A stretch of 64,000 bases of DNA, taken from contig JAEZJF010000006.1 in assembly GCA_023415825.1 (NCBI GenBank), positions 124,001 through 188,000 of the forward strand, in the 5' to 3' direction. The stretch comes from Bacillota bacterium (GTDB lineage Bacteria > Bacillota > Clostridia > DSM-8532). Below are positions 26,948 to 35,860 of this stretch, in pieces. The notes beneath the pieces are model-generated. The model was not told the origin of the DNA. It did not search any database and saw nothing but the letters and a program-made list of their open reading frames with translations. A program made the translations under genes and the position numbers. The first letter of the stretch is position 1, and each line of letters opens with the position of its first letter.

Positions 26948-27042
26948 AGTCCATTTCGGTAACTCGGCAATCATTGTTCATAAGAACTTTAGACCCGTAG
27001 CTTTGCGTCCGTAGCTTTCGCTTACGTTTGCTATTTTCGTAT
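26948..27042 (-). promoter_or_regulatory. Cyclic di-GMP-I (GEMM) riboswitch aptamer
   Basis: The minus strand shows the conserved GEMM features in order: AGCAAACG, a GCGAAAGC tetraloop hairpin, GGACGCAAAGC, GGGTCTAAAG, and after a variable stem TTGCCGAGTTACCGA. These are the nucleotides that form the ligand pocket and the tetraloop-receptor contact in class I c-di-GMP aptamers. It lies about 40 bases after a promoter and is followed by a terminator and the Rhs toxin gene. Whether ligand turns the gene on or off cannot be decided without folding the full leader. Confidence 0.93.
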
Positions 27043-27089
27043 GGCATGTTGTGTATTCTTATACATATTTTGTTTATATTTGCAGGAAG

Positions 27090-27118
27090 AGTTTAACATA
27101 TCTAATTTATGCTGTCAA
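27090..27118 (-). promoter_or_regulatory. Promoter of the Rhs toxin operon
   Basis: TTGACA, 17 bases, TAAACT on the minus strand. Transcription would start near 27083 and give a leader of about 220 bases carrying the riboswitch. Confidence 0.8.
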
Positions 27119-27143
27119 ATTTTTCTTATAAATAGTACCCGTT

Positions 27144-27181
27144 AAAATAAAAAGACTTGCACCTCGTAAGCACAAGTCTTT
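27144..27181 (-). terminator. Terminator of the flavin reductase-rubredoxin gene
   Basis: AAAGACTTG / CAAGTCTTT stem followed on the minus strand by TTTATTTTAA, 30 bases after the stop at 27212. It shares ten bases (CACAAGTCTT) with the riboswitch terminator. Confidence 0.8.
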
Positions 27182-27211
27182 AAAATCTTTTTATCTTCTC
27201 AATAATCTTGA

Positions 27212-27856
27212 TTACACTTTTTCAAATACGCTCTTAGGTTTCTTACAGACTGGACAGACATAGCTCTCAGGGAGCTCTTCAAAAGGAGTTTCTCCATCAT
27301 AAACATATCCGCATACGCTACAGCGGTATTTTCCCTCATCGTTCTGTTGCTTTGCAGGATTGTAGGAAGGAGCCTCCTTAGGTGTCGTTCCTTTTTTGTG
27401 ACTCCTGTAGTAATCATAGGTCAAGGGTTCTTCTTGACTGATGCTTTGAGCATCCAATACGTCGGCCATAAAAATGGTATGGGTCAAGGCGTCTGCCGTT
27501 TCATACACCTTGCACGATAACATGGCCACCGTCTCCTGACCAAGGACGGGGTTCCCATTCATATCCCGTGTGTATGGAAAATTCTCAAACTTGTTTACTT
27601 TCTTTCCACTATTGAAGCCAAAAAGAGCGATAGTGTTCATGGAAGCTGATTGAGCCAAAACAGATACCGAGAAAGTCTTTGACTCCAATATCATATCGTG
27701 AGTTAAGCTTTGCTTGGAAACAACTACCACACATTTAACAGGTTCGGCTGTAATTTGCATGACCGTATTAATAATACAACCATTAACCTGTTCTTCATTT
27801 GCCGCCCCCAGTACATAAAGGCCATAAGATACGCTGAAAAGTGCATTCAAATCCAT
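27212..27856 (-). CDS. hrb: Flavin reductase-rubredoxin fusion (high molecular weight rubredoxin type)
   Basis: 214 residues from the ATG at 27856 (GGAG nine bases upstream). Residues 1-155 form an FMN-binding flavin reductase domain (MDLNALFSVSYGLYVL, then SVSVLAQSASM). A linker leads to a C-terminal rubredoxin (about 170-214) with CSVCGYVYDGETPF and CPVCKKPKSVFE, giving the four iron-ligating Cys. Proteins of this design (Hrb in Moorella) pass electrons from NAD(P)H to flavodiiron proteins for reduction of oxygen or nitric oxide. No flavodiiron gene is in the window; rubrerythrin at 60.7 kb is a possible acceptor. Confidence 0.9.
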   Translation of the reverse strand: MDLNALFSVSYGLYVLGAANEEQVNGCIINTVMQITAEPVKCVVVVSKQSLTHDMILESKTFSVSVLAQSASMNTIALFGFNSGKKVNKFENFPYTRDMNGNPVLGQETVAMLSCKVYETADALTHTIFMADVLDAQSISQEEPLTYDYYRSHKKGTTPKEAPSYNPAKQQNDEGKYRCSVCGYVYDGETPFEELPESYVCPVCKKPKSVFEKV

Positions 27857-27891
27857 ATTCATTTGCTCCTTATTGGTTTTTATCTATTTTT

Positions 27892-28875
27892 TTACTCTTG
27901 AGGATAACGAAGATTCCACTGGGCACGTATTTTATCCATGGTCTCCATGATGGCAATAGTCTCATCAAGGGGCATTAAGTCACTTTCAAGGCGTCCGTTT
28001 CTGAGACAGTCCATGGCCTCCTGGGCTTCATATTGGTATCCGGTAGATTCAAAGTCGTACCTGAAGGTTTCCTCATGACCGTCTTTAAGCGATAAGGTTG
28101 CTTCTTTGGCACGGAAATAATAAGGAACACGGATATGGCCTTTGGTACCAAAAATCCAGGCATCATTGGGCAAATCCGTGTTTATAGCTGACATGAGATT
28201 GGCCATTTTCCCCTGGTCATAGCCAAAGAGGATGGCATTCCTCTCATCCACCCCGGTTTTCCCAATATTAACAAGACTGGTTATGGTGCTGGGCTGTTCG
28301 CCAAAAATCATGGAAGCGAAGGAAACAGGATATATCCCTATGTCGAGAAGGGCTCCCCCGCCCAATTCCAAGTCAAAGAGCCGCCCGCTTGGGTCCCACT
28401 TGCCCACAGCTCCATATTCAGCTTTTAAGCAATGGATATCACCTATTAGGCCTTTCTCAATCCATTCCCTGACTTTGACAATAACAGGAATATAGCGCGT
28501 CCACATGGCCTCCATAAGAAAGAGATGCTTTTCCCGGGCCAGCTTAACCAATTGGCGGCTGTCCTTTGCATTCAGTGTAAAAGGCTTTTCACATATCACG
28601 GCCTTCCCTGCATTTAAGCAAAGCTCCGAACCTTCCTTGTGGAAAGGATGAGGTGTTGAAATATATACAATGTCTACATCCGGATCTGAAACAAGCTCCT
28701 CATAACTCCCATAGGCTTTTTCAAAGCCATATTGTCTTGAAAAGGCCTCGGCTTTCTTTAAATCCCTTGAGCCAACAGCTCTTAACTTTAAATGATCAAG
28801 GGTCAAAAGTCCTTTTACAAATTTGTTGGCGATGTTGCCGGTTCCCATAATACCCCATCGGATAATATCCTTCAT
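27892..28875 (-). CDS. Gfo/Idh/MocA-family NAD(P)-dependent oxidoreductase
   Basis: 327 residues from the ATG at 28875 (GGAGG seven bases upstream). Rossmann N-terminus IRWGIMGTGNIANKFV, then YISTPHPFHKEGS, and the family catalytic EKPFTLNAKDSR (Glu-Lys-Pro). The C-terminal alpha/beta domain contains GGGALLDIGIYPVSFA. It resembles dihydrodiol/D-xylose dehydrogenase-like sugar oxidoreductases; substrate unknown. Next to the sugar ABC transporter operon on the same strand, so it may oxidise the imported sugar. Confidence 0.9.
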   Translation of the reverse strand: MKDIIRWGIMGTGNIANKFVKGLLTLDHLKLRAVGSRDLKKAEAFSRQYGFEKAYGSYEELVSDPDVDIVYISTPHPFHKEGSELCLNAGKAVICEKPFTLNAKDSRQLVKLAREKHLFLMEAMWTRYIPVIVKVREWIEKGLIGDIHCLKAEYGAVGKWDPSGRLFDLELGGGALLDIGIYPVSFASMIFGEQPSTITSLVNIGKTGVDERNAILFGYDQGKMANLMSAINTDLPNDAWIFGTKGHIRVPYYFRAKEATLSLKDGHEETFRYDFESTGYQYEAQEAMDCLRNGRLESDLMPLDETIAIMETMDKIRAQWNLRYPQE

Positions 28876-28961
28876 AAATACGCCTCCAAAAGCCAGATAT
28901 TGGTTCACTTTAATGTCTTTATTTTACCACATTTTCTTGACCTTTTGGAAACGATATAAAA

Positions 28962-29813
28962 TTATCCTTTGATCCCCGAAGTTGCGATGCCCTCAACAAA
29001 ATATTTCTGTGCAAAAAAGAAAATAAGCACGCATGGTAATATCGCCAAGGTGGACATAGCCATAATTTGACTCCAGTTAGAAGCTGCGGTTGTATCCAAA
29101 GACATTCTTAAACCAAGGGCAAGGGTATATTTCTTTACACTGCTGATGTAAATCAATGCATTAAAGAAATCATTCCAAGTCCAAATAAACTGGAATATAG
29201 CCGCTGAAAACAGTGCGGGCTTCAATAACGGAAGGAGTATTTTGATAAGTATGGTAAACGAATTGCACCCGTCAATAGTGGCAGATTCATCCAGTTCCCT
29301 GGGAAGTCCTCTAAAAAACTGTACCAGCATAAAGATAAAAAACGGGTAGCAGGCAAACAGCGCTGGAACGGTAAACGGCAGGTAGCTGTCCAACCAATCA
29401 AAACTATTGAATAAAATATATCTAGGTATGATGATGACGGCATTGGGAAGCATGAGCGTTGAAATCATCAGTCCAAAAAGGAACTTCTTAAGCGGAAACG
29501 TAAAACGTGCAAAGCCATAAGCCACCAAACAGCTTGAAAATAGTGTAAACAGAACCGTCGGGATGACAAGCTTGAAGGTATTCGAAAAAAACAGGCCAAA
29601 GGTGAACTGGCCACCCTTCCAGCCTTCTGAGAATGAGTTCCAAACCACCTGTTTGGGTAAAAGCACCAATGATCCGAAAATCTCATCATTAGGCTTAAAT
29701 GACGAGAAAAACATCCATATCAGGGGGTAGATCATAATAAAGCCAAATAAACTTAAGAATATATAAGTCATTATTTTTCTCAGTATTTTACCAGTTTTCT
29801 TACTCTTACTCAT
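28962..29813 (-). CDS. Carbohydrate ABC transporter permease (MalG/UgpE type)
   Basis: 283 residues with six predicted membrane segments and the EAA loop (DESATIDGCNSFTILIKILL, about residues 185-205) that contacts the ATPase. Ends with the typical FVEGIATSGIKG tail of MalG-like subunits. Start overlaps the stop of the upstream permease as TAATG. No ATPase gene is in the operon, which is usual when a shared MsmX/UgpC-type ATPase is encoded elsewhere. Confidence 0.95.
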   Translation of the reverse strand: MSKSKKTGKILRKIMTYIFLSLFGFIMIYPLIWMFFSSFKPNDEIFGSLVLLPKQVVWNSFSEGWKGGQFTFGLFFSNTFKLVIPTVLFTLFSSCLVAYGFARFTFPLKKFLFGLMISTLMLPNAVIIIPRYILFNSFDWLDSYLPFTVPALFACYPFFIFMLVQFFRGLPRELDESATIDGCNSFTILIKILLPLLKPALFSAAIFQFIWTWNDFFNALIYISSVKKYTLALGLRMSLDTTAASNWSQIMAMSTLAILPCVLIFFFAQKYFVEGIATSGIKG

Positions 29814-30721
29814 TAGAATTTACCTCCATCCTCATAGTGAGTCCAGGAAGCTGATGACTTGAATGTCAGCGCGGTAAAGGCCATGATAATGATAAACAGT
29901 ACCCACGACAATGCTGAGGCATAGCCCATTTTTAAAAATAGAAATCCTTCATCGTACAATTTCATAGCATAGAGGTAGGTGGACTTCATGGGGCCGCCGT
30001 TGGTTATAACAAATGCACCGGTAAAATCCTGAAATGCATTAACCATCTGCATAATGAGATTAAAGAAAATAATAGGTGTCAAGAGCGGAAGGGTAATGGT
30101 AAAAAACATTCTGAGCTTTGAAGCTCCGTCTACTCTGCCTGCTTCGTACAGCTCCTGCGGAATTTGCTTCAATCCGGCCAAAAAAATGACCATGGACGAT
30201 CCAAACTGCCAGACCGTCAAAAGGCTGATGGTAAAGAGGGACACATCCGGGTCGCTCAACCAGCCCACCGAAGGTATTTTGATAAGGCCAAGGAGGTGGT
30301 TGATAAAGCCGCCATCGGCAAAGAGAAATCTCCAGAGAACCGCTACAGCCACACTTCCTCCTAAAATGGAAGGCAGATAATAAATTGTTCTATAAAAGTT
30401 CACATACTTGAGCCTTATATTCAATATCATGGCTACGATCAATGCGAAGGCCAGTTTCATGGGCACAGCCATAAAAACGTAGCGCAATGTTATCCAGAGG
30501 GAATTGTAAAACTGCTCATCCTTGGTAAATAGCGTAATATAATTCTGCAGTCCTACGAACTTTGGCGCCGTTGACAAATTATAGTTCGTAAAAGAATAGA
30601 CAAAGGATGAAACAAACGGGTAGAGCTGCAATACCAAAAAACCAATAATCCAGGGCGCTATATATAAAAGACCGATATATTGCTTCTTATAAGTTGTTTT
30701 AATTGCTGAAGAGCCCTTCAT
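29813..30721 (-). CDS. Carbohydrate ABC transporter permease (MalF/UgpA type)
   Basis: 302 residues, six membrane segments, EAA loop QELYEAGRVDGASKLRMFF (about 200-220). Partner of the MalG-type permease that follows. The family imports oligosaccharides, polyol-phosphates or alginate/rhamnogalacturonan fragments. The adjacent YesMN-type regulators suggest a plant cell-wall oligosaccharide, but that is an inference. Confidence 0.95.
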   Translation of the reverse strand: MKGSSAIKTTYKKQYIGLLYIAPWIIGFLVLQLYPFVSSFVYSFTNYNLSTAPKFVGLQNYITLFTKDEQFYNSLWITLRYVFMAVPMKLAFALIVAMILNIRLKYVNFYRTIYYLPSILGGSVAVAVLWRFLFADGGFINHLLGLIKIPSVGWLSDPDVSLFTISLLTVWQFGSSMVIFLAGLKQIPQELYEAGRVDGASKLRMFFTITLPLLTPIIFFNLIMQMVNAFQDFTGAFVITNGGPMKSTYLYAMKLYDEGFLFLKMGYASALSWVLFIIIMAFTALTFKSSASWTHYEDGGKF

Positions 30722-30768
30722 ATGATCAACCTGCTTTCTCTATGTTCGATAGAAGGTGCGAATTAAGC

Positions 30769-30801
30769 ATAGGGTGTCACACTTTTACTGCAACACCCTA
30801 T
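30769..30801 (-). terminator. Intercistronic hairpin between binding protein and permease genes
   Basis: ATAGGGTGT / ACACCCTAT with a 15-base loop and no T-run. Such structures between binding-protein and permease genes usually lower readthrough and stabilise the upstream message, giving more binding protein than permease. Confidence 0.6.
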
Positions 30802-30831
30802 TCCAAAGCTTTTTTAAGATTTCAAAACGAC

Positions 30832-32196
30832 TTACTTCTTCTCGGCCTTAAGTGCATTGAGCTTTTCGGTTACGCGTGTAATAAGCTCATCAGCCCCTTG
30901 CTCCGGTGTAGCTTTACCAAATACGACCTTCTGGCAGACATCCTTGGTGATTTCCGCTATTTCACTATTGTTCATAACCAGGGGAACAGGCTCTGCGGGA
31001 TTTTTCAAGGTGTTTTCAACCATTGTCATAATGTCCTTGTCCAGTACATTCCCGTCTATTAAAGCTTGCCTTGAAGCCTGGGAACCGGGTATGGATCTGC
31101 AATCCTTTAAAATGAGCGCAGCTTCCTTATCATTGAGCAACCATTCAGTGAATTTCACAGCTTCGGCAACATGTGCTGATTTCTTATAAACAGACAGCAG
31201 CATGGAGGGCTTATATGTAGTGGAAGTATCCACGCCACCCTCTGCGGTGATAGCTTTCCCCACAACGAAATTCTCAGGCTTTATGACAGCTTTGTACTTA
31301 GCCAGGGTTCCCGACCAATCCTGTGTCATGCCTATCTGTCCGCTGATAAACTTCGGATGCTGTTCAACTTTATTATTGTATAATGCTGATTCACCCAAGG
31401 GTAATGCGGCACCGCTGTCAAACATTTCTTTCATAACCGAAAACTGATGGGTCAGGTCTTCCTTGCTAATGGCGATTTCAAAGTTGTCATTAATCCAGTA
31501 TTTTCCTGTCTTTGAACGAGAATAGTCGGACATGAACTTAACTTGAAGGCCTGTGGGATCTTCTATCATCAAATAGGCTTCCTTATCCTGTTCGTGAACC
31601 TTCTTGCCCAGTTCAATGATCTTTTCATAGGTCCATACCGTATCGAGAGGAATATTGAATTTCTCCAAGAATGCTTTGTTCATTTGAAGCCCAAAGCCGT
31701 TGATGCCCATGGGCAGACCTATAACCAGGCTATCTACTGTACAGAACCCCTTAATGACCTTGTCTTCGAATTGCTTTATATCAAGAGAGGCTTCTGCGCC
31801 CAGATCCACAAAATTTTCTTTCTGAGTTCCCAGCTGCGCGTTCCAGATGGGATCGATCTGAATAAGGTCAGGAGCTGATCCACCGGCAAGCTGAGTCATC
31901 AATTTCTGCTGGTAGCCGTCATATCCGCCGTATTCACCCTCGATGGTGACATGTGGATTCTTTTTCTTATATGCTGCTATCGCATCCAATGTGGCTTGAT
32001 GTCTTATGTCCGAGCCCCACCAACTGAATCTCATGGTAATGGGTTTTGCAGCTTCCGGCTCCTTTACGGTTGGCTCCGGCTTAGAAGATTCACTTGTTAC
32101 CGCCGGTTTTGCCGCCTCTTTCCCACACCCTGCAAAGGATGTAATGAGAAGGGTCGCAATACACACTGCGCTTAAAACTCTCATAAGCTTTTTCAT
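30832..32196 (-). CDS. Extracellular sugar-binding lipoprotein of the ABC importer
   Basis: 454 residues from the ATG at 32196 (AGGAGG nine bases upstream). Lipoprotein signal with lipobox SFAGC, then a spacer rich in Pro, Glu, Lys and Ser, and a family 1 solute-binding fold starting ITMRFSWWGSD (about residue 50). First gene of the operon with the two permeases, and divergent from the two-component regulator genes, the standard arrangement for YesMN-controlled sugar uptake. Confidence 0.94.
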   Translation of the reverse strand: MKKLMRVLSAVCIATLLITSFAGCGKEAAKPAVTSESSKPEPTVKEPEAAKPITMRFSWWGSDIRHQATLDAIAAYKKKNPHVTIEGEYGGYDGYQQKLMTQLAGGSAPDLIQIDPIWNAQLGTQKENFVDLGAEASLDIKQFEDKVIKGFCTVDSLVIGLPMGINGFGLQMNKAFLEKFNIPLDTVWTYEKIIELGKKVHEQDKEAYLMIEDPTGLQVKFMSDYSRSKTGKYWINDNFEIAISKEDLTHQFSVMKEMFDSGAALPLGESALYNNKVEQHPKFISGQIGMTQDWSGTLAKYKAVIKPENFVVGKAITAEGGVDTSTTYKPSMLLSVYKKSAHVAEAVKFTEWLLNDKEAALILKDCRSIPGSQASRQALIDGNVLDKDIMTMVENTLKNPAEPVPLVMNNSEIAEITKDVCQKVVFGKATPEQGADELITRVTEKLNALKAEKK

Positions 32197-32465
32197 TGAC
32201 AACTTCCTCCTTAATATTTTTGCGGTTAGTCGCTAGATTTAATTATAAAGAGGCAGGTTTTTTTTGGTAGATATCTCATTTGATATTCCATATCAGTAAT
32301 TGAGTAGTCTTTAGATACAGGATTCATTATATATCATCTCTTGATGAATTAAATCAGTAATCGACATTTATCAGAAAACTGCACAATACTCTGAACTTCA
32401 TATTTAAACACTGTGCTTTTCAAGGTATACTTAAGGCAAGATAAGCAGGTATTGTTGGAGGCATT

Positions 32466-33245
32466 ATGTATAAACTCCTGGTTGCAGATGATGAGTACGA
32501 AATTCGTAACGGCTTGTGCAAGTTCTTTCCCTGGAACGAAATAGGATTTGAGGTTGTGGGACAAGCAGAAAACGGGAAGCTTGCTATGGAGTTTATACAA
32601 AGTCATGCAACAGATGTCATACTCTGTGACATCATGATGCCTGTCATGACGGGGCTAGATCTAGCTAAATTGCTGCATGACTCAAAATCGAAAGTCAAGG
32701 TTATTTTTTTCAGCGGGTACAAGGACTTTGATTACGCACAAAAAGCCCTTGAGTACGGCGTCAACAGCTATATTTTAAAGTCAACCAATTATAATGAGCT
32801 TATTCGTGTTTTTACAAAGGTTAAAAGCGATCTGGATGAGGAGCATAACGCAAATTCCCCTATTAGCGTATCAAATACTCAGGCTCAGAACGAAATGAAC
32901 TTCAATGAAAAAATCATATTTATTATCAAGAAATACGTTAATGAACATTATAAGGATGTCACGCTGGAGGACCTTACCAAGCAGGTTCATATGAATCCCG
33001 ATTACATCAGCCGGTTTTTCAAGCAAAAGACAGATCAAAACTTTTCCGATTATTTGATTGAGGTCAGAATGAAAAAAGCTGCTGAGCTTTTGAATGATAT
33101 CCGTTATAAAACCTATGAAATTAGCGACATGGTGGGCTACAGCAACTCTTTTAATTTCACGCGTATGTTCAAAAGTTATTATGGGATGAGTCCCAGAGAG
33201 TATCGCAACAAAAAGCCCGTAGATAGCATTAATCAGGATGTGTAA
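32466..33245 (+). CDS. AraC-type response regulator (YesN-like)
   Basis: 259 residues. Receiver domain 1-120 with acidic pocket (VADDEYE), phosphoacceptor in DVILCDIMMPVMTG and Lys in ILKSTNY. A linker follows, then two helix-turn-helix units of the AraC type (about 155-255, ending FTRMFKSYYGMSPREYRNK). TTGGAGG four bases before the ATG. Six bases before the kinase gene and divergent from the sugar-binding protein gene, which it probably activates. Confidence 0.95.
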   Translation: MYKLLVADDEYEIRNGLCKFFPWNEIGFEVVGQAENGKLAMEFIQSHATDVILCDIMMPVMTGLDLAKLLHDSKSKVKVIFFSGYKDFDYAQKALEYGVNSYILKSTNYNELIRVFTKVKSDLDEEHNANSPISVSNTQAQNEMNFNEKIIFIIKKYVNEHYKDVTLEDLTKQVHMNPDYISRFFKQKTDQNFSDYLIEVRMKKAAELLNDIRYKTYEISDMVGYSNSFNFTRMFKSYYGMSPREYRNKKPVDSINQDV

Positions 33246-33250
33246 GGCTT

Positions 33251-35011
33251 ATGAAGAAAAAATTCTTTTTAAAGAATCTCATTCTCTTTATTGTACCGCT
33301 TCTCATCCCACTCATTACTCTGGGCAGCTTTTCTATTTCTCTTACCCAGGACTATATAAGAGACGATATCGATAAAAACAATATCAAAATGCTGAATCAG
33401 ACTAAAGAAACCGTTGAACTCATATTTAACGAGTTGGACTCCCTGAGTATTAATTTTGAGCTTAATCCCTCCGTTGTCATCAAGGTAAAGGAACAATTGG
33501 AGCGGAAACAGAACGATTACGAAAGCATCAATACCATGGATTTCATTATGGATCTAATGAATCCCCCCGTCAATTCAAAGCCCTACATTCAGTCCATTTA
33601 CATCTATTACAAAAACAATAATCAAGGTTTTTTTGTGTCCAACCAAGGTATAGAAAATCTAAGCAGCTTTGTAGATAGTTCTTGGCATAACAGCTTTATC
33701 TCAAATACCAGCGCTGCCAACACATGGATTGAAACAAGAGATACAAAGCTGTTTCATTTTGAGAGCGAAAAGACCAAACTCATTACTCTTTATAAAAAGC
33801 TATATTCTCCCGGCTCAATCAAGGCAGACGGCGTCATCGTCATGAATATCAGAAGGGAATATGTTGAAAACATGCTCAAGGATCTTGTATCATACAATGA
33901 GCAAACTATCCTTATTGTTGATGCAGAAAATAAGGTGATATCAGCAACAGGCAGCAACCCCGATATCAGTGAAGCGGATATCAAAAAAATAAATGCCAAC
34001 CCCCTGAGCTTTTTTGGGTATAAATCAGACAAAGGGAGCATGATGGTCTCTCAGATCAAATCCGACAGATATCCTTTAAAATATGTATCGATTATACCCA
34101 GAAGTTCCTTATATAAAGTACCAACACAACTGATATATATGACCGGATTGCTTCTGCTGATATCCTTTCTGCTGGGTTTGGCCATAACCTATTCCATTAC
34201 ACGAAAAAATTATAATCATCTCAGAATCATCATTTCAACACTAGAATCGGCAGAAAAAGGAGATCCGCTTCCAAACCTGCCCTCCCGGATCAAGGATGAA
34301 TATGGCTTTATTTTACAGAATATTATTAAAACCTTCATTGAACAAAGCTATTTAAAGATCCAACTATCAGAAAAAAAGTACCGTCTTAAAGCCATTGAAA
34401 TGATGGCCCTTCAATCTCAAATGAACCCCCACTTCTTGTTCAATACCCTAAAAACCCTCTACTGGAAAACCATTGGCTTGACCGGGGACCAAAATGAAGC
34501 AAGCAAAATGATCGAACACCTGTCAGGCATCATGCACTATTCCCTTGGCAGCTCTGACAAGACGGTTTCACTTGAAGAAGAAATTCAGAATACCCAGAGC
34601 TATATTGAGATTCAAAAAGTTCGCTACAAAGATAAGTTCGGTGTCACCTGGCAATATAACGACAGCATCGTTAAGCAGAAGGTTTTAAAGCTCCTATTCC
34701 AGCCCTTTATAGAGAACGCCATTTACCACGGTATAAAGGAAAAAGAAGGATCAAGCTACATCAAAATAAAAATTAGCTTGGTAAATTCCTTACTGAAAAT
34801 CGCCATTATTGATAACGGGCTTGGTATGGAAAAAGAACCGCTTGAAAAAATCAGAGCAAAGCTATCGGAGGATGGAGAATACTCCGAGCATATTGGCTTA
34901 TTTAATACCAATAAAAGATTAATACTCATGTATGGTGATCAATATGGCATAAAAATACGAAGCAAGCTTAGACTGGGAACTGTGGTATATATTGATATTC
35001 CTTCGATGTGA
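33251..35011 (+). CDS. Sensor histidine kinase (YesM-like)
   Basis: 586 residues: membrane segment (about 8-28), extracellular sensing domain (about 30-290), second membrane segment (about 292-315), HAMP-like linker, His_kinase region with QMNPHFLFNTLK (phosphorylated His in PHFLFN) and a GHKL ATPase domain with NAIYHGIKEKEG and IIDNGLGM. The YesM class senses extracellular carbohydrate directly or through the binding protein. Pairs with the YesN-like regulator. Confidence 0.95.
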   Translation: MKKKFFLKNLILFIVPLLIPLITLGSFSISLTQDYIRDDIDKNNIKMLNQTKETVELIFNELDSLSINFELNPSVVIKVKEQLERKQNDYESINTMDFIMDLMNPPVNSKPYIQSIYIYYKNNNQGFFVSNQGIENLSSFVDSSWHNSFISNTSAANTWIETRDTKLFHFESEKTKLITLYKKLYSPGSIKADGVIVMNIRREYVENMLKDLVSYNEQTILIVDAENKVISATGSNPDISEADIKKINANPLSFFGYKSDKGSMMVSQIKSDRYPLKYVSIIPRSSLYKVPTQLIYMTGLLLLISFLLGLAITYSITRKNYNHLRIIISTLESAEKGDPLPNLPSRIKDEYGFILQNIIKTFIEQSYLKIQLSEKKYRLKAIEMMALQSQMNPHFLFNTLKTLYWKTIGLTGDQNEASKMIEHLSGIMHYSLGSSDKTVSLEEEIQNTQSYIEIQKVRYKDKFGVTWQYNDSIVKQKVLKLLFQPFIENAIYHGIKEKEGSSYIKIKISLVNSLLKIAIIDNGLGMEKEPLEKIRAKLSEDGEYSEHIGLFNTNKRLILMYGDQYGIKIRSKLRLGTVVYIDIPSM

Positions 35012-35017
35012 ATAAAA

Positions 35018-35048
35018 AAACCTTGAAAGCGTTACACCTTCAAGGTTT
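35018..35048. terminator. Bidirectional terminator between yesM-like gene and tRNA genes
   Basis: AAACCTTGAA / TTCAAGGTTT with an 11-base loop. On the minus strand it is followed by a T-run and ends the tRNA transcript; on the plus strand it closes the regulator operon seven bases after the kinase stop. Confidence 0.85.
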
Positions 35049-35052
35049 CTCT

Positions 35053-35128
35053 TGGAGCTGGAGGACGGATTCGAACCCCCGACCTGCTGATTACAAATCA
35101 GCTGCTCTACCAGCTGAGCTACTCCAGC
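35053..35128 (-). tRNA. tRNA-Thr (anticodon TGT)
   Basis: 76 bases with the CCA end encoded. Acceptor GCTGGAG / CTCCAGC, D arm AGCTCAGCTGGTAGAGC, anticodon stem GCTGA / TCAGC around loop TTTGTAA (anticodon TGT), T arm with GGTTCGAATCC. Co-transcribed after tRNA-Glu. Confidence 0.97.
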
Positions 35129-35150
35129 ACTTCCGTATAATTGGGTAAAA

Positions 35151-35225
35151 TGGTGACCCCTAGGGGACTCGAACCCCTGATACCGCCGTGAGAGGGCGGT
35201 GTCTTGACCGCTTGACCAAGGGGCC
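35151..35225 (-). tRNA. tRNA-Glu (anticodon CTC)
   Basis: 75 bases with encoded CCA. Acceptor GGCCCCT / AGGGGTC, anticodon stem CCGCC / GGCGG around loop CTCTCAC (anticodon CTC, reading GAG), T arm GGTTCGAGTCC. First gene of a two-tRNA transcript. Confidence 0.96.
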
Positions 35226-35256
35226 ATATGCTTTACCCGAAAACCGGACAAAGACT

Positions 35257-35285
35257 ATTTTAACGGCTTAGCACCTTCTTGTCAA
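35257..35285 (-). promoter_or_regulatory. Promoter of the tRNA-Glu/tRNA-Thr transcript
   Basis: TTGACA, 17 bases, TAAAAT on the minus strand, 31 bases upstream of tRNA-Glu. Confidence 0.85.
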
Positions 35286-35361
35286 GCTTTTTAACTTATA
35301 TATTTTTTCGAGTCAGTTATCCCTATTCTGACGCCCCCTGATATTACTCACAAATATCAGT

Positions 35362-35859
35362 TCAAAACGTATTAAAGCTTACCACGTCCTCCAGGCTCTT
35401 CTTTTTCCTTACAGGCTTTTCATCAGGATAGCCAATACTGATCATGGATATGATCTCATGGGATTCGGGGCAGTTCATTAATCTCTCGGCTTCTTCTGAA
35501 TGGCTACGCTTTAAGGAGCTCATCCAGCAGGTTCCCAAGCCATAATGCCATGCGGTCAGCAGAATGTTTTCTGTTGCAGCGCAAGCATCCTCTATGGGGC
35601 AAACAGCATCCTTCTTGACAAAAACAGCAATGACGGCATAAGCATCCTTTATAAACTTCCCGTAATATGTGATCTCAGTGAGCTTTTCTTTCAAGGCTTG
35701 ATCCGTGACCACAACAAAATGCCAGGGCTGCTGGTTATGGCCTGAAGGCGCAAGCCTTGCACAGTCCAATATATCAAGGAGGATCTCTTTTGGCACCTCC
35801 TGCTTCGTATATTTCCTCACACTTCTTCTCGTTTTCATGACCTCTAATACATCCATCAT
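35362..35859 (-). CDS. Nitroreductase-family FMN oxidoreductase
   Basis: 165 residues, the short nitroreductase form. N-terminal FMN-binding KTRRSVRKY, then ARLAPSGHNQQPWHFVVV, AATENILLTAWHYGLGTCW and the closing SIGYPDEKP. Reduces nitro compounds or quinone-like substrates using NAD(P)H; the physiological substrate is not known. Starts one base after the RNase R stop codon, so it belongs to the rnr transcript. Confidence 0.92.
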   Translation of the reverse strand: MMDVLEVMKTRRSVRKYTKQEVPKEILLDILDCARLAPSGHNQQPWHFVVVTDQALKEKLTEITYYGKFIKDAYAVIAVFVKKDAVCPIEDACAATENILLTAWHYGLGTCWMSSLKRSHSEEAERLMNCPESHEIISMISIGYPDEKPVRKKKSLEDVVSFNTF

Positions 35860-35860
35860 C

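Noticed and set aside
27144..27190. Second riboswitch or attenuator upstream of the flavin reductase gene
   Set aside because: The hairpin lies after the stop codon of that gene on its coding strand and is followed by T's, so it is an ordinary terminator.
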